Origin: Massilia putida
GTDB lineage: Bacteria > Pseudomonadota > Gammaproteobacteria > Burkholderiales > Burkholderiaceae_D
DNA length: 64,000 nucleotides
Direction: 5' to 3'
NCBI RefSeq assembly: GCF_001941825.1
Contig: NZ_CP019038.1
Coordinates: 4,960,001 to 5,024,000, forward strand
Shown: positions 46,058 through 55,445 of the stretch, piece after piece
Layout: each line of letters starts with the position of its first letter
Position numbering within the stretch: the stretch's first letter is position 1
Notes under the pieces: model-generated
The model's input: the letters and a program-made list of their open reading frames with translations, nothing else
Database searches by the model: none
Told to the model about the DNA's origin: nothing
Translations under genes and position numbers: made by a program

Positions 46058-48997
46058 TCAGTGGTAGACCACGTACAGCACCGGCTGATTCGCCGCCGTC
46101 GCCTCCCGCGACCCATAGTTCACCCACCCGTTCGCGCCGACATTGGTCGGTGAATCGACCTTCAGCGACACCAGCTTGTCCCCGCCCGCCGCTGCCGTGA
46201 CGGCCGGTGTCACGTCCAGCATGAGTGCCTGCCCGGCCGCGCCGACGACCCACGTACCGAGCACGGACGACACGGCCGGCATCGTGTTCCACGTGAGCCC
46301 CGTTTCCGTCCACGCGGTCGAGGCGAGCACCGACACGCGGTTGCTGAACGTGTTCGCGGCGCCCACGCTCGTCGGCACCATCGCCAAGGTCGCGCCCGCG
46401 ATCGTGCCGGTGATGCCGGAGACGTCGAACTTGAGCGCGGCCTGGCGCGCATAGCCCACGCCATCGTTCTTGACGACCAGCGTATTCGACGTGCCGAAGT
46501 TGGTGCCGGCCGAGGCGCCGTCCTGCACATAGCTGTCGGCGACGGGAGACAAGGCCACGGTCGTTCCTTCCGCCAGCTGCACGGCGTAGCTCCGGCCGGC
46601 CGACGCGTTGACGTTCACGGTCAGCTTGATCGTCGGGTACAGCTGCGTCACCGTCACCGCCGGATCCTTGCTGATCACCTGCCACGCGCTGCGATTGAGT
46701 TCGAGATCGATCGTGCCCGTGTTGGCCTGGGTCGGGTCGGCGACGCCGATGTGCAGCTCCGATCCCGTGTCGCGCACGGTGACGGACGCCTTGCGGTTGC
46801 TCGTCAGGTAGGCGCCGCCCGCATCGTTGACCGTCTTCGCCGCGTCGTTCCAGAAGTTGACGCCCGTGACGCCGGCCGCCGTGTCGCGCGCGGCGTGCGC
46901 GTCGACGCTGTTCTCCAGGATGGCGACCGTCGGGCTGGCGGCGAAGGATGCCGTGCGCGCTGCCGTGTAGTTCGGCAGGATCACGTAGGCGTACGACGCG
47001 CTCGTCGGTCCGGCGCCGTGGTTCAGCGCCAGGCTGAGGAAGCTGTTCGTCACCGTCGTGGCGGGGCCGCCCGTATTGATCTGCTGCCAGCTGCCGCTGC
47101 GGGTCTCGCGCAGGCCGGACAGATTCACGGGGGAGGGGAACCAGTAGCCGATGTCGGCGCCGCTCACGTTGCCGGCCAGGTGCGCCCATTGCACGCTGGT
47201 CGTCGTCGCGGACCAGCCGCTCGTCGTCGGCATGGACAGGCCGTTGATGGTCAGTGCGTTGTCGCCGGCCGCGGTCAGCTTGCGGTTCTCGACGATCGTC
47301 TCGACCGTGCGGCCGTCCGTGTTCGCGATCCCGGAGCCGAGGGCGATGATCTTATCGCCGAACAGGAACCACGACTTCTTGCCCTGCAAGGTCGATCCCG
47401 TGACTTTCGACATCGAGAATTGCAGGCCCGCCGTCGCGTGCAGGTTGTCGATTTCGGAGCCGCCTGCCCAGTTATAGGTGTTCGGGTAGTTGCCGAAGCT
47501 GACCGGCGTGCCGCTGCCCGAGCCGTCCGTCGTCGTGCCGGGCAGGCGGGCCTGGTTCACCGTCGGCCAGTAATCGCCGGAGAACTGTTTGAGGTCGTTG
47601 TTGTACACATAGGTCATGCCCGCGCCCGTCCACCAGCCTTTGATGTTCTCGCCATTGCCGTATTCGAAGGCCGCTATGCGCGTCGAGAACAGCGACACCA
47701 TGCTCGAATAGCCCGCATAGCTGTGCAGCGCGCGGTCCATGCTGGCGAAGACGTGCGTCTGGATCTGCTCGGGATCGGGCGTGATGGTGCTGTCCGCGAG
47801 GATGCCTTTCAGGTTGGTGATGTCGTAGAGACCGAGGCCCGCGTAGTAGTTGGCGAAAGTCGTGTCGCGCTGCATCCAGTGCTTGACCGTGCTGTTGATG
47901 GCGGCGGCGTTCGCGGCCGGCGCGCCTTTCGCGAGGCGCGCCAGCGACACCGTCAGAGAGCGGCCCGCGTCGTGGTCGGTCGATGCCTGGCGCGAGATCG
48001 CGCGCCCGCGCACGGCATCCATCACCGCGCCCTGGTAGACCACCGGCTTGTAGCCGTTCGCATACCAGTCGTAGACGTTGCCCGCGTTGGCGTCCGTGAC
48101 GGCCCATGTCGACCCGTTCAGCAGGTAGTACAGGCGCGCGATGTCGCTCATCAGCACGAGGCCGTAGCTGCCCGTGTAGGCGACGTTCGTGTGCTGGATG
48201 AACGAGCCGTCCGCATAAAAGCCGTCGCCGCTGGTCACATAGAGGAGGGCCTGGCTGATGGCGTCACGGCCCTGCGCGATCTTCGTCGCCGACTTGCCGA
48301 TCACGCCGCGCAGCGCGACGACGGACGCCTTGTCCAGGCGGTTCGCGCCCGTCTCGACGATGGTGGTGCCGGTGCGCTTCGTCGGATCGGGCACGTAGTA
48401 ATCGATGGCCGCGACATGGTTGGCGATCTGCGTGGCGGAGAGCTGGCCGTACATCAGTACCGTGATGTCGTTCAGCGCCTGCGGAGAGCCGATCTCCCAA
48501 TCCCACCAGTTGTCGAACTTCGCGATGCCGCTGCCGTAGTGGTTCGCGTTCATCCAGTCCAGCCCCGACAGGATCGCCGCGCCCAGCGACGCGTTCCCCT
48601 GCAGCGACGACCCCGTCGTCGAATACGCCAGCGCCATGGCGAGCAGCCGGCTGTAAGTCTGCGTGACCGTCGTCGACTTCGTCCACGTGGCGAGGTCGCT
48701 CCACAGATACGTGCGGCCGGATGCCGTCTGCAGCGTGTCCCAATAGCCCTGGGCGGTGCTCGTGATGGTCGCGATCTGCGCGGCGATATCCGGGTCGGCC
48801 GTGTTCACGGCGCTGCCGCCCGTCAGCTGCAGGCTCCATTTGGCGCGCAGCGTGTCGTATTCGTCGGTGGTGGCGGCTTCCAGGTGGCCGCCGCCCGACA
48901 TCGACAGTTGCGCGCCTGTGGAGGCATGCTCCTGCGCGGTGCCGCCGCAGGCGCTCAAGGCAACGGCCAGCAGCAGGAGGGGAATTCGGGTGGGCAT
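46058..48997 (-). CDS. PL8 polysaccharide lyase lipoprotein (hyaluronate/chondroitin/xanthan lyase family)
   Basis: A 979-residue lipoprotein with lipobox ALSACGG, so anchored to a membrane and probably surface-exposed. The PL8 (alpha/alpha) toroid is N-terminal; catalytic-region motifs are NWWDWEIGSPQ, FIQHTNVAYTGSYG (candidate His and Tyr) and RGRAISRQ. The central beta-supersandwich shows SGDYWPTVNQARLPGTT. The last ~165 residues form a DNRLRE-type domain beginning ALSPVADSYVQDG. It makes unsaturated oligosaccharides by beta-elimination, the substrates of GH88. I use the ATG at 48997. An operator lies 22 bp upstream. Confidence 0.93.
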   Translation of the reverse strand: MPTRIPLLLLAVALSACGGTAQEHASTGAQLSMSGGGHLEAATTDEYDTLRAKWSLQLTGGSAVNTADPDIAAQIATITSTAQGYWDTLQTASGRTYLWSDLATWTKSTTVTQTYSRLLAMALAYSTTGSSLQGNASLGAAILSGLDWMNANHYGSGIAKFDNWWDWEIGSPQALNDITVLMYGQLSATQIANHVAAIDYYVPDPTKRTGTTIVETGANRLDKASVVALRGVIGKSATKIAQGRDAISQALLYVTSGDGFYADGSFIQHTNVAYTGSYGLVLMSDIARLYYLLNGSTWAVTDANAGNVYDWYANGYKPVVYQGAVMDAVRGRAISRQASTDHDAGRSLTVSLARLAKGAPAANAAAINSTVKHWMQRDTTFANYYAGLGLYDITNLKGILADSTITPDPEQIQTHVFASMDRALHSYAGYSSMVSLFSTRIAAFEYGNGENIKGWWTGAGMTYVYNNDLKQFSGDYWPTVNQARLPGTTTDGSGSGTPVSFGNYPNTYNWAGGSEIDNLHATAGLQFSMSKVTGSTLQGKKSWFLFGDKIIALGSGIANTDGRTVETIVENRKLTAAGDNALTINGLSMPTTSGWSATTTSVQWAHLAGNVSGADIGYWFPSPVNLSGLRETRSGSWQQINTGGPATTVTNSFLSLALNHGAGPTSASYAYVILPNYTAARTASFAASPTVAILENSVDAHAARDTAAGVTGVNFWNDAAKTVNDAGGAYLTSNRKASVTVRDTGSELHIGVADPTQANTGTIDLELNRSAWQVISKDPAVTVTQLYPTIKLTVNVNASAGRSYAVQLAEGTTVALSPVADSYVQDGASAGTNFGTSNTLVVKNDGVGYARQAALKFDVSGITGTIAGATLAMVPTSVGAANTFSNRVSVLASTAWTETGLTWNTMPAVSSVLGTWVVGAAGQALMLDVTPAVTAAAGGDKLVSLKVDSPTNVGANGWVNYGSREATAANQPVLYVVYH

Positions 48998-49018
48998 GGC
49001 GTGGTCTCCATCGTCTGT

Positions 49019-49030
49019 GTTAACGTTAAC
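49019..49030. promoter_or_regulatory. LacI operator site 4, upstream of the PL8 gene
   Basis: GTTAACGTTAAC followed by GGG is a perfect palindrome in non-coding DNA, 22 bp upstream of the lyase start. It is the clearest of the four copies because no protein motif can explain it. It links the lyase, transcribed on the opposite strand 16 kb away, to the LacI-type gene at 29122. Confidence 0.75.
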
Positions 49031-49126
49031 GGGATATCGCCATAAAATGATAGCCGAGCAGTACGCGTGCTCGGCCATGAAATTTTTAAATCGGGCGTGG
49101 ATGTGTTATGGCCTGATACGGACGAC

Positions 49127-49474
49127 TTACTCGTCGAAGTCCTCGGCGAGGTTCTTCCAGCCGCGGCTCTTGGCGAACGGGGCGAATTCCTCGGGCGCCT
49201 CGAGCACGATCAGGCGGCTCTCCTGCAGGCCCGGATCGCTGTGGCCGAAGTCCGGTCCCTTGTACCCGACGGCGCGCAGGCGGTCGATGATCTGGCGTAC
49301 CAGCACGCTATCCTTGTACGCGCCGGGATCGAGCCGGGCCTTGAATTCCACGTACACGTCGATGATTCCGTAGCCCTCGTCGAAAATGCGGATCGCCTTG
49401 ACGTCGAGGGTACGGCCCTGGCTGTCCTTGACCTGGAATGGGCCGGACAGTTCAATGTCGGAATCGGTAGTCAT
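49127..49474 (-). CDS. Small hypothetical protein
   Basis: A 115-residue acidic cytoplasmic protein starting MTTDSDIELSGPFQVKDSQG. It has a predicted beta-rich N-terminal half and a helical C-terminus ending NLAEDFDE. No domain is recognised. A Met seven codons upstream is possible, but the chosen start avoids a short atypical extension. Codon use is like the host's. It is divergent from a VOC-family gene. Confidence 0.65.
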   Translation of the reverse strand: MTTDSDIELSGPFQVKDSQGRTLDVKAIRIFDEGYGIIDVYVEFKARLDPGAYKDSVLVRQIIDRLRAVGYKGPDFGHSDPGLQESRLIVLEAPEEFAPFAKSRGWKNLAEDFDE

Positions 49475-49590
49475 GGGGGCAGCATACCATTTCACGACTT
49501 ATTTTTCGCTGGCGTGTCGATTTCGCGCGGCATCGTTCGTCGTCAGGCTGCAGGACCCGTCATCCCATCCACTATTCGACTGAGGACATC

Positions 49591-49989
49591 ATGAACAAGC
49601 AGATCATCTTCAACCTGCCGGTCAAGGACCTGGACAAATCCAAAGCCTTCTTTGCCGCGCTGGGCTTCGGCTTCAATCCGGCATACAGCAACGGGAACGC
49701 GGCGTTCATGGACGTCGTGGACGGCACGCTCCACGTCATGCTGATGACCGAAGCCTTCTTCAGCTCCTTCACGAACAGGCCCGTCGTGCAGGCGAAGGAG
49801 GCGAACGAGGTCATCATCTGCCTGAGCTGCGAGAGCCGGGGCGAAGTCGACAGCCTGATCGCCAAGGCCACCGCCGCCGGCGCCCGCATCCCGCATCCGC
49901 CCGAAGATCACGGCTTCATGTACGACCAGGGTTTCGAGGATCTCGACGGCCATTTGTGGAACCTCGTCTGGATGGCGCCCAAGGCTTGA
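49591..49989 (+). CDS. VOC-family protein (glyoxalase/bleomycin-resistance fold)
   Basis: A 132-residue single-domain vicinal-oxygen-chelate protein of the lactoylglutathione-lyase-like type. It opens IIFNLPVKDLDKSKAFFAAL, the usual first beta-alpha unit, and closes with FEDLDGHLWNLVWM, where Asp/His/Glu-like metal ligands of the family are found (here GHLW with a preceding Asp). TLHVMLMTEAFF is the middle strand seen in the YaeR/BH-type subgroup. Substrate unknown; stand-alone gene. Confidence 0.88.
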   Translation: MNKQIIFNLPVKDLDKSKAFFAALGFGFNPAYSNGNAAFMDVVDGTLHVMLMTEAFFSSFTNRPVVQAKEANEVIICLSCESRGEVDSLIAKATAAGARIPHPPEDHGFMYDQGFEDLDGHLWNLVWMAPKA

Positions 49990-50038
49990 ACCGGCGGCAA
50001 TGGTAGGATAGCGGTCCTGCTACCGTCCGGAGGAATCC

Positions 50039-50266
50039 ATGACCATATTCGCCATGCCCGTATTCGACGCCACCGTCATCTACGAGGGCAAGGAACTGTT
50101 CAAGGGGCAGGGGGCCGCGCGCGGCTGGGCCGAGAAGCTCGCCAAGGAAATCGAGAGCCCCGTCACGGTCGAGAAGATCGGCACCGGCTGGGCGCTGTGC
50201 GCCCGGCTGGATGGCGTCGATTGCCGCTGGGGCATCCTCGGCCAGCGTCTCAAGCGGCTGGACTGA
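50039..50266 (+). CDS. Small hypothetical protein
   Basis: A 75-residue protein (MTIFAMPVFDATVIYEGKEL) with alternating charged residues and a WAEKLAKEI helix, no signal and no known domain. The upstream GGAGGAATCC provides a good ribosome-binding site. Its stop is followed with no gap by the metallo-beta-lactamase-fold gene, suggesting a two-gene operon. Confidence 0.6.
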   Translation: MTIFAMPVFDATVIYEGKELFKGQGAARGWAEKLAKEIESPVTVEKIGTGWALCARLDGVDCRWGILGQRLKRLD

Positions 50267-51616
50267 ATGGCCGCGCTGGCGGTGTCGAGGATCCTGCATG
50301 CGGGCTACGTGTTCGCATGCGACGGCACGCGCATCGCCTTCGACACCATCTTCGAAAACCCGTTCAGCCGTAACTGCCACGCCTTCCCCGACGTGCGCTT
50401 CGACGCGGCGCGCATCCGCCAGCAGCGTTTCGACGCGGTGTTCATCTCGCACTTCCACGACGACCACTGTTCGCTTGAGAGCCTGGACCTGCTGGACCGC
50501 GCGACACCGCTGTACATCTACTGCCTGTTCGACGAATTGTTCGACATGGTGCGCCAGCTGGGTTTTACGCGCGTGCACGCGCTGCGCCTGGACGAGGCGG
50601 TGGACATCGGCCCGTTCCAGGTCGTGCCGCGCGAACCGATGGATGCCGACGTGGACTCGATGTTCCAGATCCGCGCCGCCGGGCTGAACGTCCTGAACGT
50701 GGTCGATTCCTGGATCGACGATGCGGCGCTCGCCCGCCTGGTCGCGGAAAAGCCGTGGGACCTCGTGCTGTGGCCGTTCCAGACGATGCGCGAGATCGAG
50801 GTGCTGGCCCCATCGCGCGCCGCGCCCGCGCCGCCCGCGCTGCCGGAGGATGCGCTGGTCCAGCTGCAGGCCCTGGCGCCGCGTTATGTCGTGCCGAGTT
50901 CCTGCCAGTTCGCGCTCGAGCCGTGGTCGTGGTACAACCGCGCGTTCTTCCCCATCTCGTATGCGCAGTTCGCGCAGGAGGTCGAGGCCGCGCTGCCGCA
51001 GGCGCGGGTGGTGCGCATGAATCCCTCGGCGTCGATGCGCCTGGACGCCGGCGGGCTGCATCCGGCGCCGCCGCTGGACTGGGTCATCCCCGCCGGCGAT
51101 CAGGACGTCGACTACGTCTACGAAGGCAATGCCGACGCGCCGTCCACGAGCGCGATCGCCCGCCATTTCCCCGCGCTGACGGCAGCACAGTGGACGCGCG
51201 TACTGGACTACTGCCGCACCGGCCTGCCGGAGACATACGCCGGCCTTGACGACGCCGGCGAGTATTTCGACACGCCCCGCGTCTGGCAATTGTCGGTCTA
51301 CGATCACGCGGGCGACGTCACGCGCTTCCGCTACCGCCTGGAGCCGGGCGGCGCGACGCACGGCGGGGACGATGGCGGTCCGCTGGGCTGGACCACCGAC
51401 ATCCCCGCCGCGAAGCTGTACGCGGCGCTGGCGCTGGGCGAGTCGCTGACGTCGATGTACATGAGGATCAACGACGCCGTGTTCGACGCCGGCACGGAGC
51501 GCGACCTGGCGGACGCAGACGTCGTCGACGATCCGCTGATCCGCTGCCTGTTCAGCGACAGCTTCGGCGCCTACCAGCGGGCGCAGTTGCGGCGCCTGCT
51601 CGCCCTTACAGACTGA
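50267..51616 (+). CDS. Metallo-beta-lactamase-fold hydrolase
   Basis: A 449-residue protein whose N-terminal third is a metallo-beta-lactamase fold: RIAFDTIFENPF, then the zinc motif HFHDDH at residues 62-67. Further conserved positions are less obvious, with LNVVDSWIDD as a candidate distal Asp. The C-terminal ~200 residues have no recognised domain and include GDQDVDYVYEGN. There is no signal peptide. It starts immediately after the 75-residue gene. Function unknown; related UlaG-like proteins act on phosphodiesters or lactones. Confidence 0.78.
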   Translation: MAALAVSRILHAGYVFACDGTRIAFDTIFENPFSRNCHAFPDVRFDAARIRQQRFDAVFISHFHDDHCSLESLDLLDRATPLYIYCLFDELFDMVRQLGFTRVHALRLDEAVDIGPFQVVPREPMDADVDSMFQIRAAGLNVLNVVDSWIDDAALARLVAEKPWDLVLWPFQTMREIEVLAPSRAAPAPPALPEDALVQLQALAPRYVVPSSCQFALEPWSWYNRAFFPISYAQFAQEVEAALPQARVVRMNPSASMRLDAGGLHPAPPLDWVIPAGDQDVDYVYEGNADAPSTSAIARHFPALTAAQWTRVLDYCRTGLPETYAGLDDAGEYFDTPRVWQLSVYDHAGDVTRFRYRLEPGGATHGGDDGGPLGWTTDIPAAKLYAALALGESLTSMYMRINDAVFDAGTERDLADADVVDDPLIRCLFSDSFGAYQRAQLRRLLALTD

Positions 51617-51674
51617 AACGTCTCTTACGGCGGCATCGACAGCTTGTCCTGGCTCTGGCCGACACACTGTGCTC

Positions 51675-52063
51675 ATGCGTACAGATCGCCGCCATCCGCG
51701 CGTTGACCGCCGCGTCGGCGTCCGCATTCGCCCAAAGCGCAGAATATCGCCGTGGTTACGACGACGGCTACGCCGCCGGCCAGCGCGATGCGCGCGGCGA
51801 GGGTGGCCCGCATCGCGGCTGGAGCCGTGTATTCATCGAAGACGCGGAATACGGCGCGTACGGTGCGACGTGCGATGCACGGCGCGCGGTGCGCAATGAA
51901 ATCGAGCGCAACAACGGGAATGTCCATGCCGGCAACCAGCTGTGCGGCGATCCGGCATGGGGCGAGGTCAAGCGGTTGCGGATTGTATCGCTGCGGCGAC
52001 AGCGAGGCCGTGCGGGTGATTGCGCGCGAGAATGAGACGTTGCGGTTGAGCTGCCGCCAATGA
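51675..52063 (+). pseudogene. Frameshifted small exported protein
   Basis: Three frames together make one plausible protein. The ATG at 51675 gives MRT; the next frame gives IAAIRALTAASASAFAQSAE, a signal peptide with cleavage after AFA, and a Cys-containing mature part to VKRLRI (near 51984). The third frame then gives YRCGDSEAVRVIARENETL and stops at 52063. Two single-base shifts are needed, so the gene is either decayed or contains sequence errors. Mature cysteines in ATCDAR, QLCGDP, YRCGD and LSCRQ would form two disulfides. Confidence 0.45.
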
Positions 52064-52172
52064 GAAACCGATCCGAAGTGGCTTTGATATGTCGCGCTTT
52101 CACGCGCCACGTAACACCTCCGATAGGGACATCATACCTGTCGAAGGTGTCGGTCGTGGCGGGGAAAGGCCG

Positions 52173-52205
52173 CGGCTAGCGTAGAGAGCGGCGCTACGCT
52201 AGCCG
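52173..52205. terminator. Strong hairpin between convergent genes
   Basis: CGGCTAGCGTAG (52173-52184) pairs perfectly with CTACGCTAGCCG (52194-52205) around a nine-base loop, just past the stop of the minus-strand PEP-CTERM gene. There is no clear T-run on either side, so it may stabilise the 3' end rather than terminate by itself. Confidence 0.5.
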
Positions 52206-52222
52206 TACAACAATACGAGAAC

Positions 52223-52900
52223 TTATTTCTTGTGACGCCGAGCCGAAGCAAGGCCCGCGAAACCCAGGCCTATCAGGGCAAGAGATGCAGGCTCTGGAAC
52301 ATTATTGCCGGGGCCGCCGGGAGTAGCTTGTGCGTGGCCATAACGTAAATCGTCGAACGCGACGATGTCGTTTGTGGCATTGAAGATGACACTGGAAATA
52401 AGGCTGCCGGAGTCAATAAAGCCGATGAACGCACTGCCTCCATTGGTCGCAGAAGGCACATTAATGGTCTGAGTAGTCGATGAACCATCGGTGTAGACGA
52501 TCGTCTGCTGCGGTACGAGATCCGTCTGCAAGCCGGTAACGTAAAAGCCGAAAGCGTCGACCGGATTAGAAAAGGTGAATGTCACCGAACCGCCAAACAG
52601 GCTCCGGAAGAACGATCCACCTGCAGTCGTGTTGAACCCGCACAAGGCGCCACATCCAGAGTTGTCGGTTGTAGTTCCCCCGGTGATGGAAATAGTGGCC
52701 GGCACGGGACTTTCAAAATCCACTGTGTTGAGACTGCCGGCCGCGGCAAGAAACGCTGCCTCGGCAGCCGTTGAATTTACCATTTGCGCGAGCGACGATA
52801 CATTGTTGTCACCACCGATATATGTAACCGGGGTAGCTTGCGCGGCAAGACAAGCACCCGATAAGATCCCTACTGCAGCAAATTTTGATGCGATGGACAT
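52223..52900 (-). CDS. PEP-CTERM sorting-domain protein
   Basis: A 225-residue exported protein. The signal peptide MSIASKFAAVGILSGACLAA ends near AQA. The body is a beta-rich Ser/Thr/Gly sequence with a Cys pair (SGCGALCG), probably a jelly-roll adhesin or matrix-type domain. The C-terminus is a textbook PEP-CTERM tail: VPEPASLALIGLGFAGLASA followed by RRHKK, for processing by an exosortase. GGAGCC precedes the chosen start. No exosortase gene is in the window. Such proteins are tied to exopolysaccharide production and floc formation. Confidence 0.9.
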   Translation of the reverse strand: MSIASKFAAVGILSGACLAAQATPVTYIGGDNNVSSLAQMVNSTAAEAAFLAAAGSLNTVDFESPVPATISITGGTTTDNSGCGALCGFNTTAGGSFFRSLFGGSVTFTFSNPVDAFGFYVTGLQTDLVPQQTIVYTDGSSTTQTINVPSATNGGSAFIGFIDSGSLISSVIFNATNDIVAFDDLRYGHAQATPGGPGNNVPEPASLALIGLGFAGLASARRHKK

Positions 52901-53595
52901 AATGGCTCCTTGAGTTGTAGTAAATTGTTGCAGAGCGTTCCAAAGCATTTTTTGTGCCATGAGGATTTTTATCTAGCGCATCAATAACTTGCAATCGTTC
53001 CAGCCTTTTGTATTCGATATCCTGTAAAAATTCCCGACAACGGCAACTATTTTAAATCGATTAAATCCGGATCATCCAAAATAAATAAACTCACAAATTA
53101 GATCATTCGACATGGATAAGATCTTTCTGAAATGAATTAATATTGTAAAGCGTATTCTCTGCGCAACATAAATAGAATCAAAGAAATGTCCTGGATAGTG
53201 CACAAAGCTCGGAAAGTTACTGCGCTGCCTGGGGCGTCGTGCGCCGGATTCGTTGTTCAGTTGAATGCCACTAATTGCGGTCTCGAATGCGTTGACGGAT
53301 CGAAAGAATTCCGATTGGAACCATTTTAAAACGACAGTGTGGCGGCCGGCGGATGCAGAACATATCTGGTCGTTATATTTGGCGCAAGTGAAGGTTGCTC
53401 TTGTCCAATCTCGGCCATATCGACACGGACTACTGTCGGTCTACTGATTGGATCTTTCGGAAATACCCGACCCCGTCAGCACTCTCAGGACGTTCAGCCG
53501 GTTCAAACTCCTGGAACCTGGTAACCAGGGCTTGTGAGTTACCTGGGCCTGCCTTATAGCTCTTATAGCTAGGTGTCAGCATTGGGTCCGCTCCT
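52901..53595. other. Gene-poor, lower-GC spacer before the mobile island
   Basis: Nearly 700 bp of AT-richer sequence with only one short, unconvincing open frame (53265-53447). It holds the direct repeat TTATAGCTC/TTATAGCTA near 53553-53570, a CCTGGTaACCAGG palindrome near 53514-53526, and at 53539-53552 an inverted copy of a 14-base motif from the adjacent IS element's left end. Confidence 0.6.
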
Positions 53596-55276
53596 GGCCC
53601 AGGCCGTGTAAAAACGCAGGCCCAGGTAAACGGAACCGGCCCAGTAAACGTTGAGTCAGTATCTCATCAATACGGATGCGACATGAAGCGCTTTATCGAA
53701 GGCGAGAATCGAGGACAGGGCACGCTGCTGCCCGAGCTCTTGGACGACTACGTTGCCGAGGACAACCCGGTACGCGTGGTCGATGTCTTCGTTGAAGAGC
53801 TGGACCTTGGCGGGCTTGGATTCAAAGGTGTGCAGCCTGCGAAAACGGGGCGGCCCGCTTACCACCCGGCCGTGCTTCTGAAGCTTTACATTTACGGCTA
53901 TCTCAATCGTATCCAGTCGAGCCGGCGACTCGAACGTGAAGCCCAGCGTAACGTCGAATTGATGTGGCTGACACAGCGCCTGAGGCCCGACTTCAAGACG
54001 ATAGCGAACTTCCGCAAGGACAACGGCAAGGCCATTCGCAATGTCTGCCGCCAGTTCGTTGTGTTGTGCCAGCAGCTGGATTTGTTTTCGGACGCGGTGG
54101 TCGCGATCGACGGCAGCAAGTTCAAGGCCGTCAACAGCAGCGACCGCAACTTCACTGGCGCAAAGCTCAAGCGCAGGATGGAGGAGATCGAGGCCAACAT
54201 CACTCGCTATCTGGCAGAGCTCGACACGGCCGACCGGCAGGAACCTGCTGCCATACAAGCGAAAACTGTCCGTCTCAACGACAAGATCGCGTCGCTGAAG
54301 GAGCAGATGACCAAGCTCCGCGAAATCGAAGCGAAGCTGGAAGAGACAGGGGAAACGCAGATTTCGCTGACCGATCCGGACGCTCGCTCGATGATGACAC
54401 GGGGCAGCGGCATCGTCGGCTACAACGTCCAAACCGCAGTCGACACCCGGCATCATTTGATCGTCGAACACGACGTGACAAACAACGGTAGCGATCGCGA
54501 TCAACTGTCCGGGATGGCCAAGAAGGCGCGCACAGTCATCGGCACACCGATACTGACCGCGATTGCCGACCGTGGTTACTTCAAGGGTGAGGAAATCCTT
54601 GCGTGTCACGAGGCCGGAATCTTCGCCCTGGTGCCACCGACGAAGACCTCGGGCGCCAAGGCCGACGGGCGATTCGACAAGGCTGACTTCATTTATGATC
54701 CGCACAAGAACGAGTACCGTTGTCCGGCAGGTGAGGCACTGATCTGGCGTTTTGCGACTGTCGAGAAAGGCATGACAAACCACCGGTACTGGAGCTCGAA
54801 TTGCCAGGGGTGCCCGCTCAAGGAAAAATGCACGCCGAGCCCGAATAGACGTGTAACGCGATGGGAGCACCAGACCGTACTTGACGATATGCAGACGCGT
54901 CTCGAACAAAGCCCCGACGCCATGCGAATTCGGCGCTCCACGGTCGAGCATCCATACGGAACGATCAAAGCGTGGATGGGATCGACGCACTTCTTGACGA
55001 AGGGCCTTGAACGCGTGAAGACCGAGATGAGCCTGCACGTGCTTGCCTATAACCTCAAGCGATTGATGGCACTGCTCGGCATCGCCGCGATGATGGATGC
55101 GATCAGGGCGTATGCCCTTTTTCTGCGGCGATATGGCCCACTCCGGGCAATTATTTTGACCACCTTACCTGGAAGGCTGAGAAGCAGGTTTGGCGTGACT
55201 GGGGCTCTCGCCCCGTGCTAAAACCGGCTTCTCGCGGCCCCGATATTCTGCCTTTTGTTTTCACACAGCCTGGGCC
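53596..55276 (+). mobile_element. IS1182-family-like insertion sequence, copy 1
   Basis: A 1681-bp element. The left end GGCCCAGGCCGTGTAAAAAC (53596-53615) and the complement of the right end GGCCCAGGCTGTGTGAAAAC (55257-55276) agree at 18 of 20 bases. Subterminal GGCCCAG repeats occur at the left end. It carries one transposase gene. A second copy exactly 2500 bp downstream has the same orientation and ends. No target-site duplication is apparent. Boundaries were set where identity between copies begins and where the inverted repeats match. Confidence 0.88.
53683..55221 (+). CDS. IS1182-like transposase, copy 1
   Basis: DDE transposase of 512 residues. The N-terminal DUF772-type region is MKRFIEGENRGQGTLLPELL to about residue 110 (HPAVLLKLYIYGYLNRIQSS, RPDFKTIANFR). 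A coiled-coil insert follows (KIASLKEQMTKLREIEAKL). The catalytic domain has DARSMMTRGS with VGYNVQTAVD, IADRGYFKGEEIL and RRSTVEHPYGTIK, positions that fit the D, D and E. Four cysteines in SSNCQGCPLKEKCTP may bind zinc. It is intact, so the element could be active. Confidence 0.95.
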   Translation: MKRFIEGENRGQGTLLPELLDDYVAEDNPVRVVDVFVEELDLGGLGFKGVQPAKTGRPAYHPAVLLKLYIYGYLNRIQSSRRLEREAQRNVELMWLTQRLRPDFKTIANFRKDNGKAIRNVCRQFVVLCQQLDLFSDAVVAIDGSKFKAVNSSDRNFTGAKLKRRMEEIEANITRYLAELDTADRQEPAAIQAKTVRLNDKIASLKEQMTKLREIEAKLEETGETQISLTDPDARSMMTRGSGIVGYNVQTAVDTRHHLIVEHDVTNNGSDRDQLSGMAKKARTVIGTPILTAIADRGYFKGEEILACHEAGIFALVPPTKTSGAKADGRFDKADFIYDPHKNEYRCPAGEALIWRFATVEKGMTNHRYWSSNCQGCPLKEKCTPSPNRRVTRWEHQTVLDDMQTRLEQSPDAMRIRRSTVEHPYGTIKAWMGSTHFLTKGLERVKTEMSLHVLAYNLKRLMALLGIAAMMDAIRAYALFLRRYGPLRAIILTTLPGRLRSRFGVTGALAPC

Positions 55277-55445
55277 GATTGCGGACGGTCGACTCAGCAT
55301 AGCATGATGCCGAAGTGAAAAATCTCACCGACTGTCACGACAGGCAGCTACCGATCCAAACCGGTCTATCGGCACTTCGAAAGGTGCTGTTCAGTGTATT
55401 CGCGATGGACGTCGTGGACAGGGCTCAGCTCTTGGGGAAACTAAT

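Noticed and set aside
53265..53447. 60-codon frame in the spacer before IS copy 1
   Set aside because: No ribosome-binding site, no recognisable features, and it lies in gene-poor sequence.
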